A stretch of 64,000 nt of DNA from Oscillospiraceae bacterium (GCA_017438745.1 JAFRUS010000018.1:1-64000), one strand, 5' to 3'. Shown: positions 15,680 through 24,227, numbered from the stretch's first letter. Numbers and translations: made by a program. Notes: generated by a model from the letters alone, not told the origin.

Positions 15680-16957
15680 TCAGTTTTTTTCGATTGTCTG
15701 TGTTCTGTCCGGACCAACACCGATCATGCATACAGGGCATTCGATGAGTTCTTCAACTCTCTTGATGTATGCCTTGCATGTTTCAGGAAGTTCGTCGAAT
15801 GATCTGCATCCTGAAATGTCTTCTGTAAATCCCGGGAGTGTTTCGTAAACCGGTTCAACTCCGTCGAGTTCTTCAAGGGCAGCAGGGAAGTTCTTGAGGA
15901 TTGTTCCGTCAGCCTTCTTGTAAGCTACGCAAACCTTGAGGTCGCCGAGGCCGCAGAGTGTATCGAGCTTGTTGAGTGCCAGACCGTCAAGACCGTTTAC
16001 TCTTACTGAGTGACGAACGATAACTGCATCGAACCAGCCTGTTCTTCTCGGACGGCCTGTTGTTGTACCGAATTCGCCGCCGATGTTTCTGATCTTGTCG
16101 CCGATCTCGTCATTGAGTTCTGACGGGAAAGGTCCCTTGCCGACTCTTGTTGTGTAAGCCTTGGCAACACCGATGATTCTGTCGATCATCTTAGGGCCAA
16201 CACCTGTACCTGTGCATACACCGCCTGAAACAGGGTGTGATGAAGTTACGTATGGGTATGTACCGAAGTCGATGTCAAGAAGTGTAGCCTGAGCGCCTTC
16301 GAAAAGAATAGTCTTGCCTGCCTTGTTTGCTTCGTATGTGAGTACTGAAACGTCATCTACGTATGAAGCAAGCTGCCTGCCGTATTCTGTGTATTCAGCG
16401 ATAACTGCTTCGAGGTCGAATGCTTCACCGCCGTAAACTTCTGTGATTATCTTGTTCTTGAGAGCGCCTGTAGAAAGTGCCTTCTTTCTGAATATTTCAG
16501 GGTGAACAAGGTCGTACATTCTGATACCGCAGCGTTCGTACTTGTCCATGTAAGCAGGACCAATACCGCGCTTTGTTGTGCCGATGTCGCTGTTTCCTCT
16601 GAACTGTTCTGAAAGTCCGTCGAGGAGGATGTGCCATGGCATTACTACGTGTGTACGTGGATCTATTTTAAGATTCTTTGTTGAAATGTTCTTGTCTTTG
16701 AGCATCTGGAGCTCTTCAAGGAAGTTCTTAGGATCTATAACAACGCCCGCACCTATAAGGCAGAGTGTGTCCGGATAAAGAATACCGGAAGGAACTACGT
16801 GGAGTTTATAAGTTACACCATTGTTTACAACTGTGTGACCAGCGTTGTTGCCGCCCTGTGAACGTACAACCACCTCAGCCTGTGACGCAAGGATGTCGAT
16901 TACTTTACCCTTACCTTCGTCGCCCCACTGACTTCCGATTACTATACTACTTGGCAT
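15680..16957 (-). CDS. purA: Adenylosuccinate synthetase
   Basis: Joins IMP and aspartate using GTP to form adenylosuccinate, the committed step to AMP. The 425 residues match the usual length. The GTP-binding GDEGKGK motif stands near residue 13, and TTKRGIGPAY, GAQATLLDIDFGTYPYVTSSHP and TGRPRRTGWFD are diagnostic. ATG 16957 follows GAGGAA; upstream in-frame codons exist but would add 16 residues not expected in the family. It has its own promoter at 17036-17064, and the QYG-repeat gene lies 111 bp downstream on the same strand. Confidence 0.96.
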   Translation of the reverse strand: MPSSIVIGSQWGDEGKGKVIDILASQAEVVVRSQGGNNAGHTVVNNGVTYKLHVVPSGILYPDTLCLIGAGVVIDPKNFLEELQMLKDKNISTKNLKIDPRTHVVMPWHILLDGLSEQFRGNSDIGTTKRGIGPAYMDKYERCGIRMYDLVHPEIFRKKALSTGALKNKIITEVYGGEAFDLEAVIAEYTEYGRQLASYVDDVSVLTYEANKAGKTILFEGAQATLLDIDFGTYPYVTSSHPVSGGVCTGTGVGPKMIDRIIGVAKAYTTRVGKGPFPSELNDEIGDKIRNIGGEFGTTTGRPRRTGWFDAVIVRHSVRVNGLDGLALNKLDTLCGLGDLKVCVAYKKADGTILKNFPAALEELDGVEPVYETLPGFTEDISGCRSFDELPETCKAYIKRVEELIECPVCMIGVGPDRTQTIEKN

Positions 16958-17035
16958 GTTCTGATTCCTCATTTCAAAATTTTTGGTTTCACTAATTGTT
17001 CTCACGCGTTCTTATGCGCAAAAACACCCGTATAT

Positions 17036-17064
17036 ATTATATCAATTTTAAATGCAACATGCAA
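17036..17064 (-). promoter_or_regulatory. Promoter of purA
   Basis: On the minus strand TTGCAT (17064-17059) and TATAAT (17041-17036) have a 17-bp spacer. The leader of about 75 nt shows no obvious PurR box or purine riboswitch. Confidence 0.6.
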
Positions 17065-17177
17065 GAGTTAATTTTCAAAAAAACATCTGCGTGGAGGTTT
17101 TTTCTGAGTCCTGGTGGTGTAAATATGGATCCAATAAAAGAAAAATTAAAAATTTAATGATAAACATTAAAAAACTA

Positions 17178-17206
17178 TTGACAAGTATTAAATCCTGTGT
17201 TAATAT
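17178..17206 (+). promoter_or_regulatory. Promoter of the DUF2975/XRE operon
   Basis: TTGACA (17178-17183) and TAATAT (17201-17206) are spaced by 17 bp, about 80 bp before the start codon. Confidence 0.6.
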
Positions 17207-17287
17207 AGATTCATGGACAGAGCGCTCGTCCGTAAAAGATCATATGATCGATGAGAATTACAAATATTATTTAAGGAGACTAAAAAA

Positions 17288-17785
17288 ATGAACAATGAGA
17301 AACTGATGGCAAAAATAAGGAGAGTCGGAAAAATAAGCATAGCGGGAATAATTCTTTATTTTGTATATGTGGTTGCAGGTGCTGTACACGGAGCGAAAAA
17401 TACATTTGTTGACGGATTCAGGGAAGGCTGGAATGATTATGATCCTGAAGCAGCTGATGCAGCGCTTACGGCGTCTGATATACTCGGGATCATAAGTGCA
17501 TTTTTAATGATCGGAATTATAATATTTATTGTAAAATCAGCTATCCAGCTTGTTATCGGCCTGAGTAAGAATACATCCCCATTCTGCGAGAAAATCAGCC
17601 GTTCAACAAGAGATCTGGGTATCGGGCTTATACTTTCAGAACTGATCAGTGCAGTCTTAATGATTGTGAGTAAAATGCCTGTCGATATTGGATTTTCATG
17701 GCTTGCAGGTGTGATTTTCTATGCTTTTTCGCTGATATTCCGTTATGGAACAGAGTTGCAGCGAGAGGCCGATGAAACATTATGA
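17288..17785 (+). CDS. DUF2975 family membrane protein
   Basis: A 165-residue protein with four predicted membrane helices (about 16-33, 62-85, 100-122, 132-150). DUF2975 proteins (such as YoaS of Bacillus) have no proven function and are almost always paired with a small XRE regulator of the YozG type, as here. The start follows AAGGAGAC. The gap to the regulator is 11 bp. The pair may be a self-regulated membrane stress or envelope module, which is inference. Confidence 0.8.
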   Translation: MNNEKLMAKIRRVGKISIAGIILYFVYVVAGAVHGAKNTFVDGFREGWNDYDPEAADAALTASDILGIISAFLMIGIIIFIVKSAIQLVIGLSKNTSPFCEKISRSTRDLGIGLILSELISAVLMIVSKMPVDIGFSWLAGVIFYAFSLIFRYGTELQREADETL

Positions 17786-17796
17786 GGTGATGTCTG

Positions 17797-18027
17797 TTGT
17801 CAATTATATTACGTCTTGACAGGGTCATGGCGGACAGAAAGATAAGTCTTAACGAACTCAGTGAACGGGTAGGGGTAAGTAATGTCAACCTTTCCAAGAT
17901 CAAAACCGGAAAGGTAAGCGCGGTACGTTTTTCAACACTTAATGCGATATGCAAGGCACTGAACTGCCAGCCGGGTGATATACTCGAGTTCATTGATGAT
18001 GACGAAGACGAAAATGGTGTAGAATAA
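17797..18027 (+). CDS. Small XRE regulator, YozG type
   Basis: A 76-residue protein that is little more than one helix-turn-helix domain: ISLNELSERVGVSNVNLSKIKTGK holds the two helices, and the acidic tail (DDDEDENG) closes it. The C-terminal CQPGDILEF is characteristic of this small family. TTG 17797 is preceded by GAGGTGATG. It is cotranscribed with the DUF2975 gene and presumably controls that operon. Confidence 0.85.
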   Translation: MSIILRLDRVMADRKISLNELSERVGVSNVNLSKIKTGKVSAVRFSTLNAICKALNCQPGDILEFIDDDEDENGVE

Positions 18028-18064
18028 CAGAAAGATATAAAAGTTAGAACGAATAAAAGAACAG

Positions 18065-18168
18065 GACGCCATCTCTGCTTTTGCGGGATGGCGTCAATGC
18101 TTTCCTCGGTATGCCTTCGGCATACTATTGAAAACGGGCGCCGCTTGGCACCCGTTGTAAAAAAAGTT
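18065..18168 (+). terminator. Hairpin cluster after the DUF2975/XRE operon
   Basis: Three successive stems: GACGCCATC with GATGGCGTC (18065-18095), GTATGCC with GGCATAC (18109-18125), and ACGGGCGCC with GGCACCCGT (18134-18155, one mismatch) followed by an A run and TTTT. At least the first and last can stop transcription; the whole resembles a worn dispersed palindromic element. Confidence 0.5.
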
Positions 18169-18200
18169 TTCTTTGGTGACTTAAAATGACATAATTCATA

Positions 18201-18229
18201 TTGACACCAATGAGATAATGTGATATTAT
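18201..18229 (+). promoter_or_regulatory. Promoter of the second membrane-protein/XRE pair
   Basis: TTGACA (18201-18206), a 17-bp spacer and TATTAT (18224-18229), about 65 bp before ATG 18296. Confidence 0.7.
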
Positions 18230-18295
18230 TGTAACAACAAGTGAGAAATAAATCACTTTAAGAAACAAATACATAACGTTTTGGAGGGCTTCAAA

Positions 18296-18871
18296 ATGGA
18301 TACCAAAGAAAAAATCAGAATGCTGAGAAAAAGATCCGCTGATAAGTCAATAAGCCGGGAAGAACGTCAGTCGGCTCTTGAAGAATATAAATATGAGATA
18401 TACCGGAATGATAAACGAAAACTTATTTCGGTTGTTGATCAGGAAAAGTTCACTGCTGTTCAGTCTCTGGCTTATTCAGTATTTTTTGCATTGATGGGAA
18501 TTGATCTTGGGGATGAACATACAAATATTTGGATGTTATATATTTTTGCACCAATTGTTTTTTGCGTTTTTTTGTTTTTGAATAGATATTTCGATTTAAA
18601 GTTTAAAAAAGAACCGGATGATGAGCTTTCTCTCAGAAACAAAGCTTTATCAAATACAATTGGATTTTACTGTGCGATTATCGTAACGATTATTGCAGCG
18701 TTAATTTATTTTCAAATTCTTGGACACGATACACTTGTTATAAGAAGTAAAAGTGCAATCCTTATGATTTTTTCATATATTAATATGATGTTATTTATTA
18801 ATAAAGTGATCTTCCTGATAATTGAGGGAAGAGTGAAATCAATTGATGATGAAACAGAGGCGGAGGAGTAA
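18296..18871 (+). CDS. Four-helix membrane protein of unknown function
   Basis: A 191-residue protein: a charged N-terminal helix (to about 45) with KKR-rich segments, then four predicted membrane helices (about 58-73, 78-95, 125-146, 155-175) and an acidic tail. No family is recognised with confidence. ATG 18296 is 7 nt after GGAGGG; an in-frame TTG at 18281 overlaps the ribosome site and is rejected. The stop shares a base with the start of the XRE gene, so the two are coupled, repeating the arrangement of the pair just upstream. Confidence 0.7.
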   Translation: MDTKEKIRMLRKRSADKSISREERQSALEEYKYEIYRNDKRKLISVVDQEKFTAVQSLAYSVFFALMGIDLGDEHTNIWMLYIFAPIVFCVFLFLNRYFDLKFKKEPDDELSLRNKALSNTIGFYCAIIVTIIAALIYFQILGHDTLVIRSKSAILMIFSYINMMLFINKVIFLIIEGRVKSIDDETEAEE

Positions 18872-19086
18872 TGGCTGAATTCAGAACTAGGCTTAAAGAG
18901 CTGCGCGCCTCAAGAAACATGAAGCAAGGTGAACTTGCAGAGCTTGTTGGAGTAAGACGCGAAACAATAATCAGACTTGAAAAAGGGTTTTATAATCCTT
19001 CGCTTAAACTGGCGGTCGATATATCAAGAGTATTTGGTCTTAAGGTTGAGGATGTTTTTATTTTTGAAGATAGTAATGAAGAATAA
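18871..19086 (+). CDS. Small XRE regulator
   Basis: A 71-residue single helix-turn-helix protein (KELRASRNMKQGELAELVG and RRETIIRLEKG), the compact type often found beside multi-helix membrane proteins in Firmicutes, ending in the typical GLKVEDVFIFE. It overlaps the membrane-protein gene by one base. It probably represses the promoter at 18201-18229. A terminator follows at 19151. Confidence 0.88.
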   Translation: MAEFRTRLKELRASRNMKQGELAELVGVRRETIIRLEKGFYNPSLKLAVDISRVFGLKVEDVFIFEDSNEE

Positions 19087-19150
19087 CAGTGATTCGTCTA
19101 TATAATAAAATAATCTGTAGACTGCATTCGAAAATTAAATTATGATAGTA

Positions 19151-19203
19151 AACCGGAAATTCCGGACAGATCAACGCTGTCAGGGGTTTCCGGTTACTTT
19201 TTT
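19151..19203 (+). terminator. Rho-independent terminator
   Basis: AACCGGAAATTCC pairs with GGGGTTTCCGGTT around a loop of about 19 nt and is followed by ACTTTTTTT. Confidence 0.7.
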
Positions 19204-19245
19204 GAATGGTGAACGAAAAAATATTTTACTTTCAATATAAATTTC

Positions 19246-19300
19246 ACTTGACAAGTGTATAAAGCACTGCTATAATTGTATGCATAGAGGTTATACAATT
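19246..19300 (+). promoter_or_regulatory. Promoter and operator of the GntR-ABC operon
   Basis: A full-consensus promoter: TTGACA (19248-19253), 17 bp, TATAAT (19271-19276). CACTTGACAAGTG (19246-19258) is a palindrome over the -35 box, and AATTGTAT (19274-19281) with ATACAATT (19293-19300) is an inverted repeat at the start site. Such a strong promoter must be repressed most of the time, presumably by the GntR protein it drives. Confidence 0.7.
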
Positions 19301-19364
19301 TAGACTCTTTTAGCAGTTGCAAATGTTTGAAGGGTCGGACCTTTAGAAGGGGTGGACAGACAGA

Positions 19365-19739
19365 ATGAATATCAATATCAGTAATTCAAGCGGGGAACCG
19401 ATCTATCTGCAGATAGTGAATCAGATCAAAACGCTGATACTTGAGGGGAAACTCTGTGAAGGTGAAGCGCTGCCTTCCATGCGTGTTCTGGCAACGGAAC
19501 TGCGTATCAGTTTTATGACAACAAAACGAGCGTATGAAGAACTTGAACGGGACGGTTTTATAGAGAGTTATACCGGCAAGGGATCGTTTGTAAAGGCACA
19601 GAATTTAGAGATATACCGGGAGGAGCAGATAAGACGTATCGAGGCGCTTCTTATGGAAGCAGGAGATGCGGCACGCAAAGCAGGACTTACCATGGAGGAA
19701 CTGCACGAACTGCTCGATCTCGTAAACGGAGGAGATTAA
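19365..19739 (+). CDS. GntR-family regulator, YtrA subfamily
   Basis: A 124-residue regulator with the winged helix-turn-helix of the GntR family (residues about 10-75: PIYLQIVNQIKTLILEGKL, ALPSMRVLATELRISFMTTKRAYEEL, then DGFIESYTGKGSFV) and a short helical tail in place of a large sensing domain, which defines the YtrA group. YtrA-type proteins repress ABC-transporter operons that respond to cell-wall antibiotics, matching the genes downstream. The ribosome site is AAGGGGTGG. It is the first gene of a five-gene operon with almost no spacers. Confidence 0.92.
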   Translation: MNINISNSSGEPIYLQIVNQIKTLILEGKLCEGEALPSMRVLATELRISFMTTKRAYEELERDGFIESYTGKGSFVKAQNLEIYREEQIRRIEALLMEAGDAARKAGLTMEELHELLDLVNGGD

Positions 19740-19740
19740 A

Positions 19741-20619
19741 ATGAGTACATATGAAAACGCAGTTGAGATCAGTGGCGTAAGCAAAAGATATAAGACTTTT
19801 GCGCTGGATGATATCAGTTTTACTGTTCCGAAAGGCTGTATAATGGGGTTTATCGGACAGAACGGTGCAGGAAAGACTACGACTCTCCATACCATGCTGA
19901 ATATAAAGAAGACTGATAAAGGGCAGATAAAGATATTCGGACTTGACCACGCGAAAGACGAAAAAGAGATAAAGAAACGCATCTCTGTGGTGTTCGATGA
20001 AATGCCTTTTCATGATGTTTTCAATATAAAGGATATTTCAAAGATATTTGAGGGACTTTATCCGGAATGGGATGACGCTCAGTTTATGAAATATGCAGAA
20101 CGTTTCGGACTTCCTCCAAAGCAGAAAATTGGCCAGTTCTCCAAGGGCATGAAAATGAAACTGCAGATAGCCTGTGCTCTTTCGCACAATGCGGAGCTGC
20201 TTGTAATGGATGAGGCGACTGCCGGTCTTGATCCGGTTGTACGTGACGAGATCCTTCATATTTTCATGGAATATATGCAGAACGGCGAACGTTCAGTACT
20301 CATGTCATCACACATCACTTCTGATCTTGAAAAGATCGCTGACATGGTTACATTTATCGACAGGGGAAAAATACTTCTTAGCGGCTACAAGGACGATATT
20401 CTCGGAAGTCATGGCATCCTTAAATGCGATAAGGACGAAGTGAAGAATATTGATCCTGAGGATATTGTAAGTATCAGAATGAATGATTTCGGTGCAGAGA
20501 TCATGGTGAAAGACCGTGAGAGCGCAGCAGCAAAATACAGAAATGCAGTCATCGATTCAGCGGGACTTGATGATATTATGGTTTACTACGTTCACCGTGA
20601 TGAAAAGGAGTGGTCATGA
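19741..20619 (+). CDS. ABC transporter ATP-binding protein
   Basis: A 292-residue ATPase, the nucleotide-binding half of an ABC-2 exporter. Walker A is GQNGAGKTT (about residues 39-47), the signature is in QFSKGMKMKLQIACAL, Walker B is LLVMDEATAGLD, and the H-loop is SSHIT. The C-terminal 70 residues form an extra domain common in this subfamily. It lies 1 bp after the GntR gene and overlaps the first permease gene, so ATPase and permeases are made together. Confidence 0.93.
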   Translation: MSTYENAVEISGVSKRYKTFALDDISFTVPKGCIMGFIGQNGAGKTTTLHTMLNIKKTDKGQIKIFGLDHAKDEKEIKKRISVVFDEMPFHDVFNIKDISKIFEGLYPEWDDAQFMKYAERFGLPPKQKIGQFSKGMKMKLQIACALSHNAELLVMDEATAGLDPVVRDEILHIFMEYMQNGERSVLMSSHITSDLEKIADMVTFIDRGKILLSGYKDDILGSHGILKCDKDEVKNIDPEDIVSIRMNDFGAEIMVKDRESAAAKYRNAVIDSAGLDDIMVYYVHRDEKEWS

Positions 20620-21362
20620 TGGCACTGTACAGATCACTTGTTTACCGCGAACTGAAACTTACACAGAAGCATTATTTTCTCTATCTTGTACTGTATAGTC
20701 TCATGGGGCTTTTATTTATGCTTCCGTTAGTTCTGTCAGGCGAAGGAAGCTTCGATAAAAAAAGCGGGTTATCTTATGAAACCGGAAAAAGTATTATTCA
20801 GATGTTTGCAGTACTTCTGGCTCTTTTAGGTGCTGTTACATCCGGATCAACCAACAACGTTCAGAAAATGGACATTAATTCAGGATGGAAGCGCTATTCA
20901 TATACTTTACCTCTTACTGCAGGTGAGAAAGCGATGTCAGATTTTTTACTGAAAATCTTAGTTTTCCTTTTGTTTGGAGTACTGTCTTCAGTTTTTGTAC
21001 TGGGAATCAGTTACGGATCAGGATACGATGTGATGTGTTTTATGCTGAATATGTATCTGATAATGTCTGCAGAAATCTGGCTCATTGATGCAATTGAAAG
21101 CGGTGCTGTGGTGATCGGTTTAAACTCTTCCGTAGTAAAATCAGTTCTTATCACTATAATTCTGCTCACTGCGATTTTCCCGGTATTCGGTATAAATCTA
21201 TTTACAGGAAAAATTACAAATGTATCTACCGGAGCAGAATACAGCGTATTTGATCTGGCTGAACGGAACAGTACTTTGATTTTCTCGATTCCATTCTTTG
21301 TTGTTGTATGCATCGGCTACTATCTGATCATGCGCAAGGCGTATGAAAGGAGAGAGGCATGA
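20616..21362 (+). CDS. ABC-2 type permease subunit
   Basis: A membrane protein of about 248 residues with six predicted helices, the first at about 20-40 after a short basic N-terminus (RSLVYRELKLTQKHYF). It is the transmembrane partner of the ATPase it overlaps. ATG 20616 or ATG 20619 fits the AAGGAG ribosome site; GTG 20610 is too close. It is only distantly like the two permeases that follow. The substrate is unknown; antibiotic resistance or envelope stress is inferred from the YtrA regulator. Confidence 0.8.
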   Translation: MMALYRSLVYRELKLTQKHYFLYLVLYSLMGLLFMLPLVLSGEGSFDKKSGLSYETGKSIIQMFAVLLALLGAVTSGSTNNVQKMDINSGWKRYSYTLPLTAGEKAMSDFLLKILVFLLFGVLSSVFVLGISYGSGYDVMCFMLNMYLIMSAEIWLIDAIESGAVVIGLNSSVVKSVLITIILLTAIFPVFGINLFTGKITNVSTGAEYSVFDLAERNSTLIFSIPFFVVVCIGYYLIMRKAYERREA

Positions 21363-22063
21363 TGATGAAAGGCTGGATCTACAAGGAACTCAGACAGAGA
21401 TGGCTTCATTTGGTAATGATAATATTTCTGAGTATTATGCCGTTTATAAATCTGAAAATCTTTGGCTGGACTTTCGATGATTATCAGGTGGAGATGGTTT
21501 TTTATTTAGCAGAGACTTTTGCGATTATAGCCGGAACAGGCTTCATTCAGATGATGATGTTCAGTGGAGACGAAAGAAAAAGTTTTGGGTATTTTACCGT
21601 TTCAACGCCAGATGGTTTCCGGGCTTTTCTCTTTAATAAATACCGCCTTATACTGATTATGATGGCCTTGTTTTTTATAGGTACCATAATAGCTAGTTTA
21701 GTTTATGCTCCTTATTTGGTTGGGAGTATTATAAATCGTGTAAGATGGGCTTTAATACCGATTTTGTGTATACAGTTAATTGTACGTGCGATAGATATAC
21801 CGTTTGTTTACCGGTTTGGGACACAGAGAGGAAATACAGTTAAAGTTATATCTCTGATATTACTGGCGTTCGCAGTGCTTATTATGCTGATATTAACAGA
21901 TGATACAGAAAAAATAATGGATACAGCGCGTTTGGTTTTAAAAATATTTGGATCTCTGAGTTCCTGGCCGGTATTTATTGCATGTTCGATGCTTATCTAT
22001 TATCTTTCTTACAAGATAACATGCTGCCTTTACCTTAAAGGTGTGGAACATTACGGGGAATAG
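21359..22063 (+). CDS. ABC-2 type permease-like protein, paralogue A
   Basis: A protein of about 234 residues with six predicted membrane helices. It begins with MKGWIYKELRQRW, almost identical to the start of the next gene, and both end in a CCLYLKGV- or CKLYLKGV-like motif, so the two arose by tandem duplication and have since diverged. Three ATG codons in a row (21359, 21362, 21365) leave the exact start open. It overlaps the upstream permease gene by 4 bp. Confidence 0.75.
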   Translation: MMMKGWIYKELRQRWLHLVMIIFLSIMPFINLKIFGWTFDDYQVEMVFYLAETFAIIAGTGFIQMMMFSGDERKSFGYFTVSTPDGFRAFLFNKYRLILIMMALFFIGTIIASLVYAPYLVGSIINRVRWALIPILCIQLIVRAIDIPFVYRFGTQRGNTVKVISLILLAFAVLIMLILTDDTEKIMDTARLVLKIFGSLSSWPVFIACSMLIYYLSYKITCCLYLKGVEHYGE

Positions 22064-22094
22064 GAGATAAAAAAAGGTGAAGGAGAGTTGTGTG

Positions 22095-22796
22095 ATGAAA
22101 GGCTGGATCTACAAGGAACTGCGGCAGAACTGGGTTTTTGTTTTAACTGTAGTTTTTCTGGGAATGTACCCTTTATTGAATATCTTTAGTCTGGAATATG
22201 TATTTAGAAACGTTGAGGGTATGGATTCATTTCGTACTTTTGCACCAGTATACGTATTATCTAGTATAGTATTCATGGATTCATCATTACTGAAAATGAA
22301 TGAGAAAAAAATATGGGGATACTTTGTAACATCAACATCATCGGGTTACAAGGGATATCTCCTCGTAAAATATGCAATAATATTTCTTGTGACAATACTG
22401 CATCTCATTACTGCGCTGATATTTGATTCTCTGTTCAGAAATATTGAAGCGTCGAGAGGATATACAGGATTTACGGTTATGCCATGGCTGTTTATAGGTT
22501 ATTCATGTTTACAGTTGTTATACTGCGCGGTTGTTCTGCCGCTTACCATTCGTATGGGAGTAAGAAAAGCAATTACGGTTATGGTTTTCTTTCAGATGTT
22601 ATTGATCATAGGATTTACTGCGGTTTTGATCAGTAACAGTAATATCACACTGACAGAAATGCTTGCCGACTCCAGAGAATATGAAGCGCCTTTAGTATTG
22701 AAGATATCAGTAATTATGGTATCACTGATGGCATATTGGGGTTCATATTTCCTAAGCTGCAAACTTTACCTTAAAGGGGTTAAGTATTGCAGATAA
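22095..22796 (+). CDS. ABC-2 type permease-like protein, paralogue B
   Basis: A 233-residue protein with six predicted membrane helices and the same MKGWIYKELRQ start and LYLKGVKY end as its upstream neighbour. ATG 22095 follows AAGGAGAG by about 8 nt; an in-frame GTG at 22077 lies before that ribosome site and is rejected. Two different permease copies may form a heterodimer with the single ATPase. It is the last gene before the terminator at 22820-22861. Confidence 0.75.
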   Translation: MKGWIYKELRQNWVFVLTVVFLGMYPLLNIFSLEYVFRNVEGMDSFRTFAPVYVLSSIVFMDSSLLKMNEKKIWGYFVTSTSSGYKGYLLVKYAIIFLVTILHLITALIFDSLFRNIEASRGYTGFTVMPWLFIGYSCLQLLYCAVVLPLTIRMGVRKAITVMVFFQMLLIIGFTAVLISNSNITLTEMLADSREYEAPLVLKISVIMVSLMAYWGSYFLSCKLYLKGVKYCR

Positions 22797-22819
22797 TAAA
22801 AACAGAACAAAAGAAAAAG

Positions 22820-22861
22820 CCACCGCTAAGATAACAGGTTATTCCGTTATCTTAGCGGTGG
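22820..22861. terminator. Bidirectional terminator
   Basis: CCACCGCTAAGATAAC and GTTATCTTAGCGGTGG form a perfect 16-bp stem around a 10-nt loop. It separates the ABC operon from the convergent dockerin gene. Confidence 0.85.
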
Positions 22862-22890
22862 TTTGTTATATTTAAAATATGATATACAGC

Positions 22891-23955
22891 TTATGGATTA
22901 ACAAGTGTATTTACTACCTTGTTGAAGTCGATGATGTTTAAAACACCGTCGCCGTTCATGTCTGAAAGGTTGATCATTGCCTGACTGAAATTAACTTCCA
23001 TCAGAATATATCTCTTCATGATGAGGAGGTCGTCGGCGCTGATCATGTTATCGTAGTTGACGTCGCCAACTATGATGTCAGTTGCTTCCATTGACCAGGT
23101 GCCATGTTCGGATGTTCCTGAAATTTTATCGCCGCGGAAGAAGCCGTTAAGTTTTACAAAAGAAAAATTAGAAGATTCCGGATGTTCGATCCATTCAAAA
23201 CCCTGCATGTTTATGTTTCCACTTTCTTCACTGATCGAACCGGAGAACTTGTAGCTTCCTGTTTCGGCATACTGCTGGTCTGCCTTTTCAGAAGGTGAAA
23301 AGTAAGCTGTACCGGTTATTTTATTATCATCGGAATTATCGTCGATAGTAAACTTGTAGTTTCTTCTTACAACTATGTCTCCGCTGCAACCGTCATATTC
23401 GCCGACCCACTGTCTGTGAATGTTTTCTTTTTTGATTTTCATGTCAGTGAAATCATCAGATTTTTTTGTTAGCTTGAAAGGCTTGGCTGATGATGAATCT
23501 GTGACTCCGCTGTAAGATTTGTCTGTAGGATCAACAGTGCCGGAAAAGGAACCGAAACCCCAGCCGTCTGCGTTTTCTTCCCATGACTGACCCTTGAAAT
23601 TCATTTTACCTGTTTCTGAATTATAGTTTCCGGTGAAATAATACTTCTCGTGTTCTTCGGAAGTGATAGTCGCAAAACCTTTGATTTTTCCGTCTGTGCA
23701 GTCATAGATATCGAGTTTTATTGTTCTTTCGATATTAGTACTGTTAGAGTAACCGGTGTAAAACCCTTCCCATATGCCTTTGATCTGTTCGTCTGTCAGG
23801 TTTTGAACTTCAGCTTCTGTTTCAGTTGTTGCCGCAGCGTCTTCCGCAAATACGGTGCTGATGCCGTTAAATGCGTCTGTTCCGGCAGCGGCTGCAAATG
23901 CGAGAGCCAGTGCTGAGATACCTGATAATACTTTTGTTGTTCCTGTTCTTTTCAT
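22891..23955 (-). CDS. Secreted dockerin protein with a duplicated unknown module
   Basis: A 354-residue secreted protein. A signal peptide (residues 1 to about 37, ending near VFAEDA) is followed by two tandem beta-rich modules of about 105 and 115 residues, each starting at a W-x-G-x-Y motif (IWEGFYTGY and QWVGEYDGC) and holding matching GKMNFKGQSWEE and GNINMQGFEWIE strands. A type I dockerin closes the protein (297-354): GDVNYDNMISADD and SDMNGDGVLNIIDF supply two calcium loops. It should therefore dock on a cohesin of a cellulosome scaffold. No catalytic residues or known carbohydrate-binding family are recognised in the modules. The promoter is at 24019-24048. Confidence 0.8.
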   Translation of the reverse strand: MKRTGTTKVLSGISALALAFAAAAGTDAFNGISTVFAEDAAATTETEAEVQNLTDEQIKGIWEGFYTGYSNSTNIERTIKLDIYDCTDGKIKGFATITSEEHEKYYFTGNYNSETGKMNFKGQSWEENADGWGFGSFSGTVDPTDKSYSGVTDSSSAKPFKLTKKSDDFTDMKIKKENIHRQWVGEYDGCSGDIVVRRNYKFTIDDNSDDNKITGTAYFSPSEKADQQYAETGSYKFSGSISEESGNINMQGFEWIEHPESSNFSFVKLNGFFRGDKISGTSEHGTWSMEATDIIVGDVNYDNMISADDLLIMKRYILMEVNFSQAMINLSDMNGDGVLNIIDFNKVVNTLVNP

Positions 23956-24018
23956 TTTTTATAATCTCCCTTATCGTAAAATATGTAGTGTAATGTATTA
24001 AATTTCACTACAATCTCT

Positions 24019-24048
24019 ATTATACATCTGTCTATTAATCTGTGTCAA
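24019..24048 (-). promoter_or_regulatory. Promoter of the dockerin gene
   Basis: On the minus strand TTGACA (24048-24043) and TATAAT (24024-24019) with an 18-bp spacer, about 65 nt before the start codon. Confidence 0.65.
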
Positions 24049-24114
24049 TGAAATCTGGTTATAAAAGCAAATAATTGTTGAAATATTATAGATTTATGCT
24101 AAAAATGACAAAAA

Positions 24115-24150
24115 TATAGTGAAAGTCTTCTAATTCGGACTTTCACTATA
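24115..24150. terminator. Hairpin downstream of glgP
   Basis: TATAGTGAAAGTC and GACTTTCACTATA form a 13-bp perfect stem; on the minus strand a T-rich stretch follows. It probably ends the malQ-glgP transcript. Confidence 0.65.
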
Positions 24151-24155
24151 TCTAA

Positions 24156-24227
24156 TGGAAGCACTGATCTGCGTGAGGGTAAACGAGTGATGTTGTCTGC
24201 CTTTCATGCAAATCAGTGTTTCTTTGT
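24156..24227. repeat. Dispersed palindromic element, partial copy
   Basis: The ends GAAGCACTGAT and AAATCAGTGTTTCTT match the terminal inverted repeats of copies at 11908 and 56837, but the inner GCGAAGC hairpins are missing. The remaining 24228-24253 holds AAGGAAACGCTGAG, another end-like sequence. Confidence 0.45.

Noticed and set aside
17052..17291. 79-codon frame before the DUF2975 gene
   Set aside because: It begins inside the purA promoter and contains the promoter and ribosome site of the next gene. It has no ribosome site of its own.
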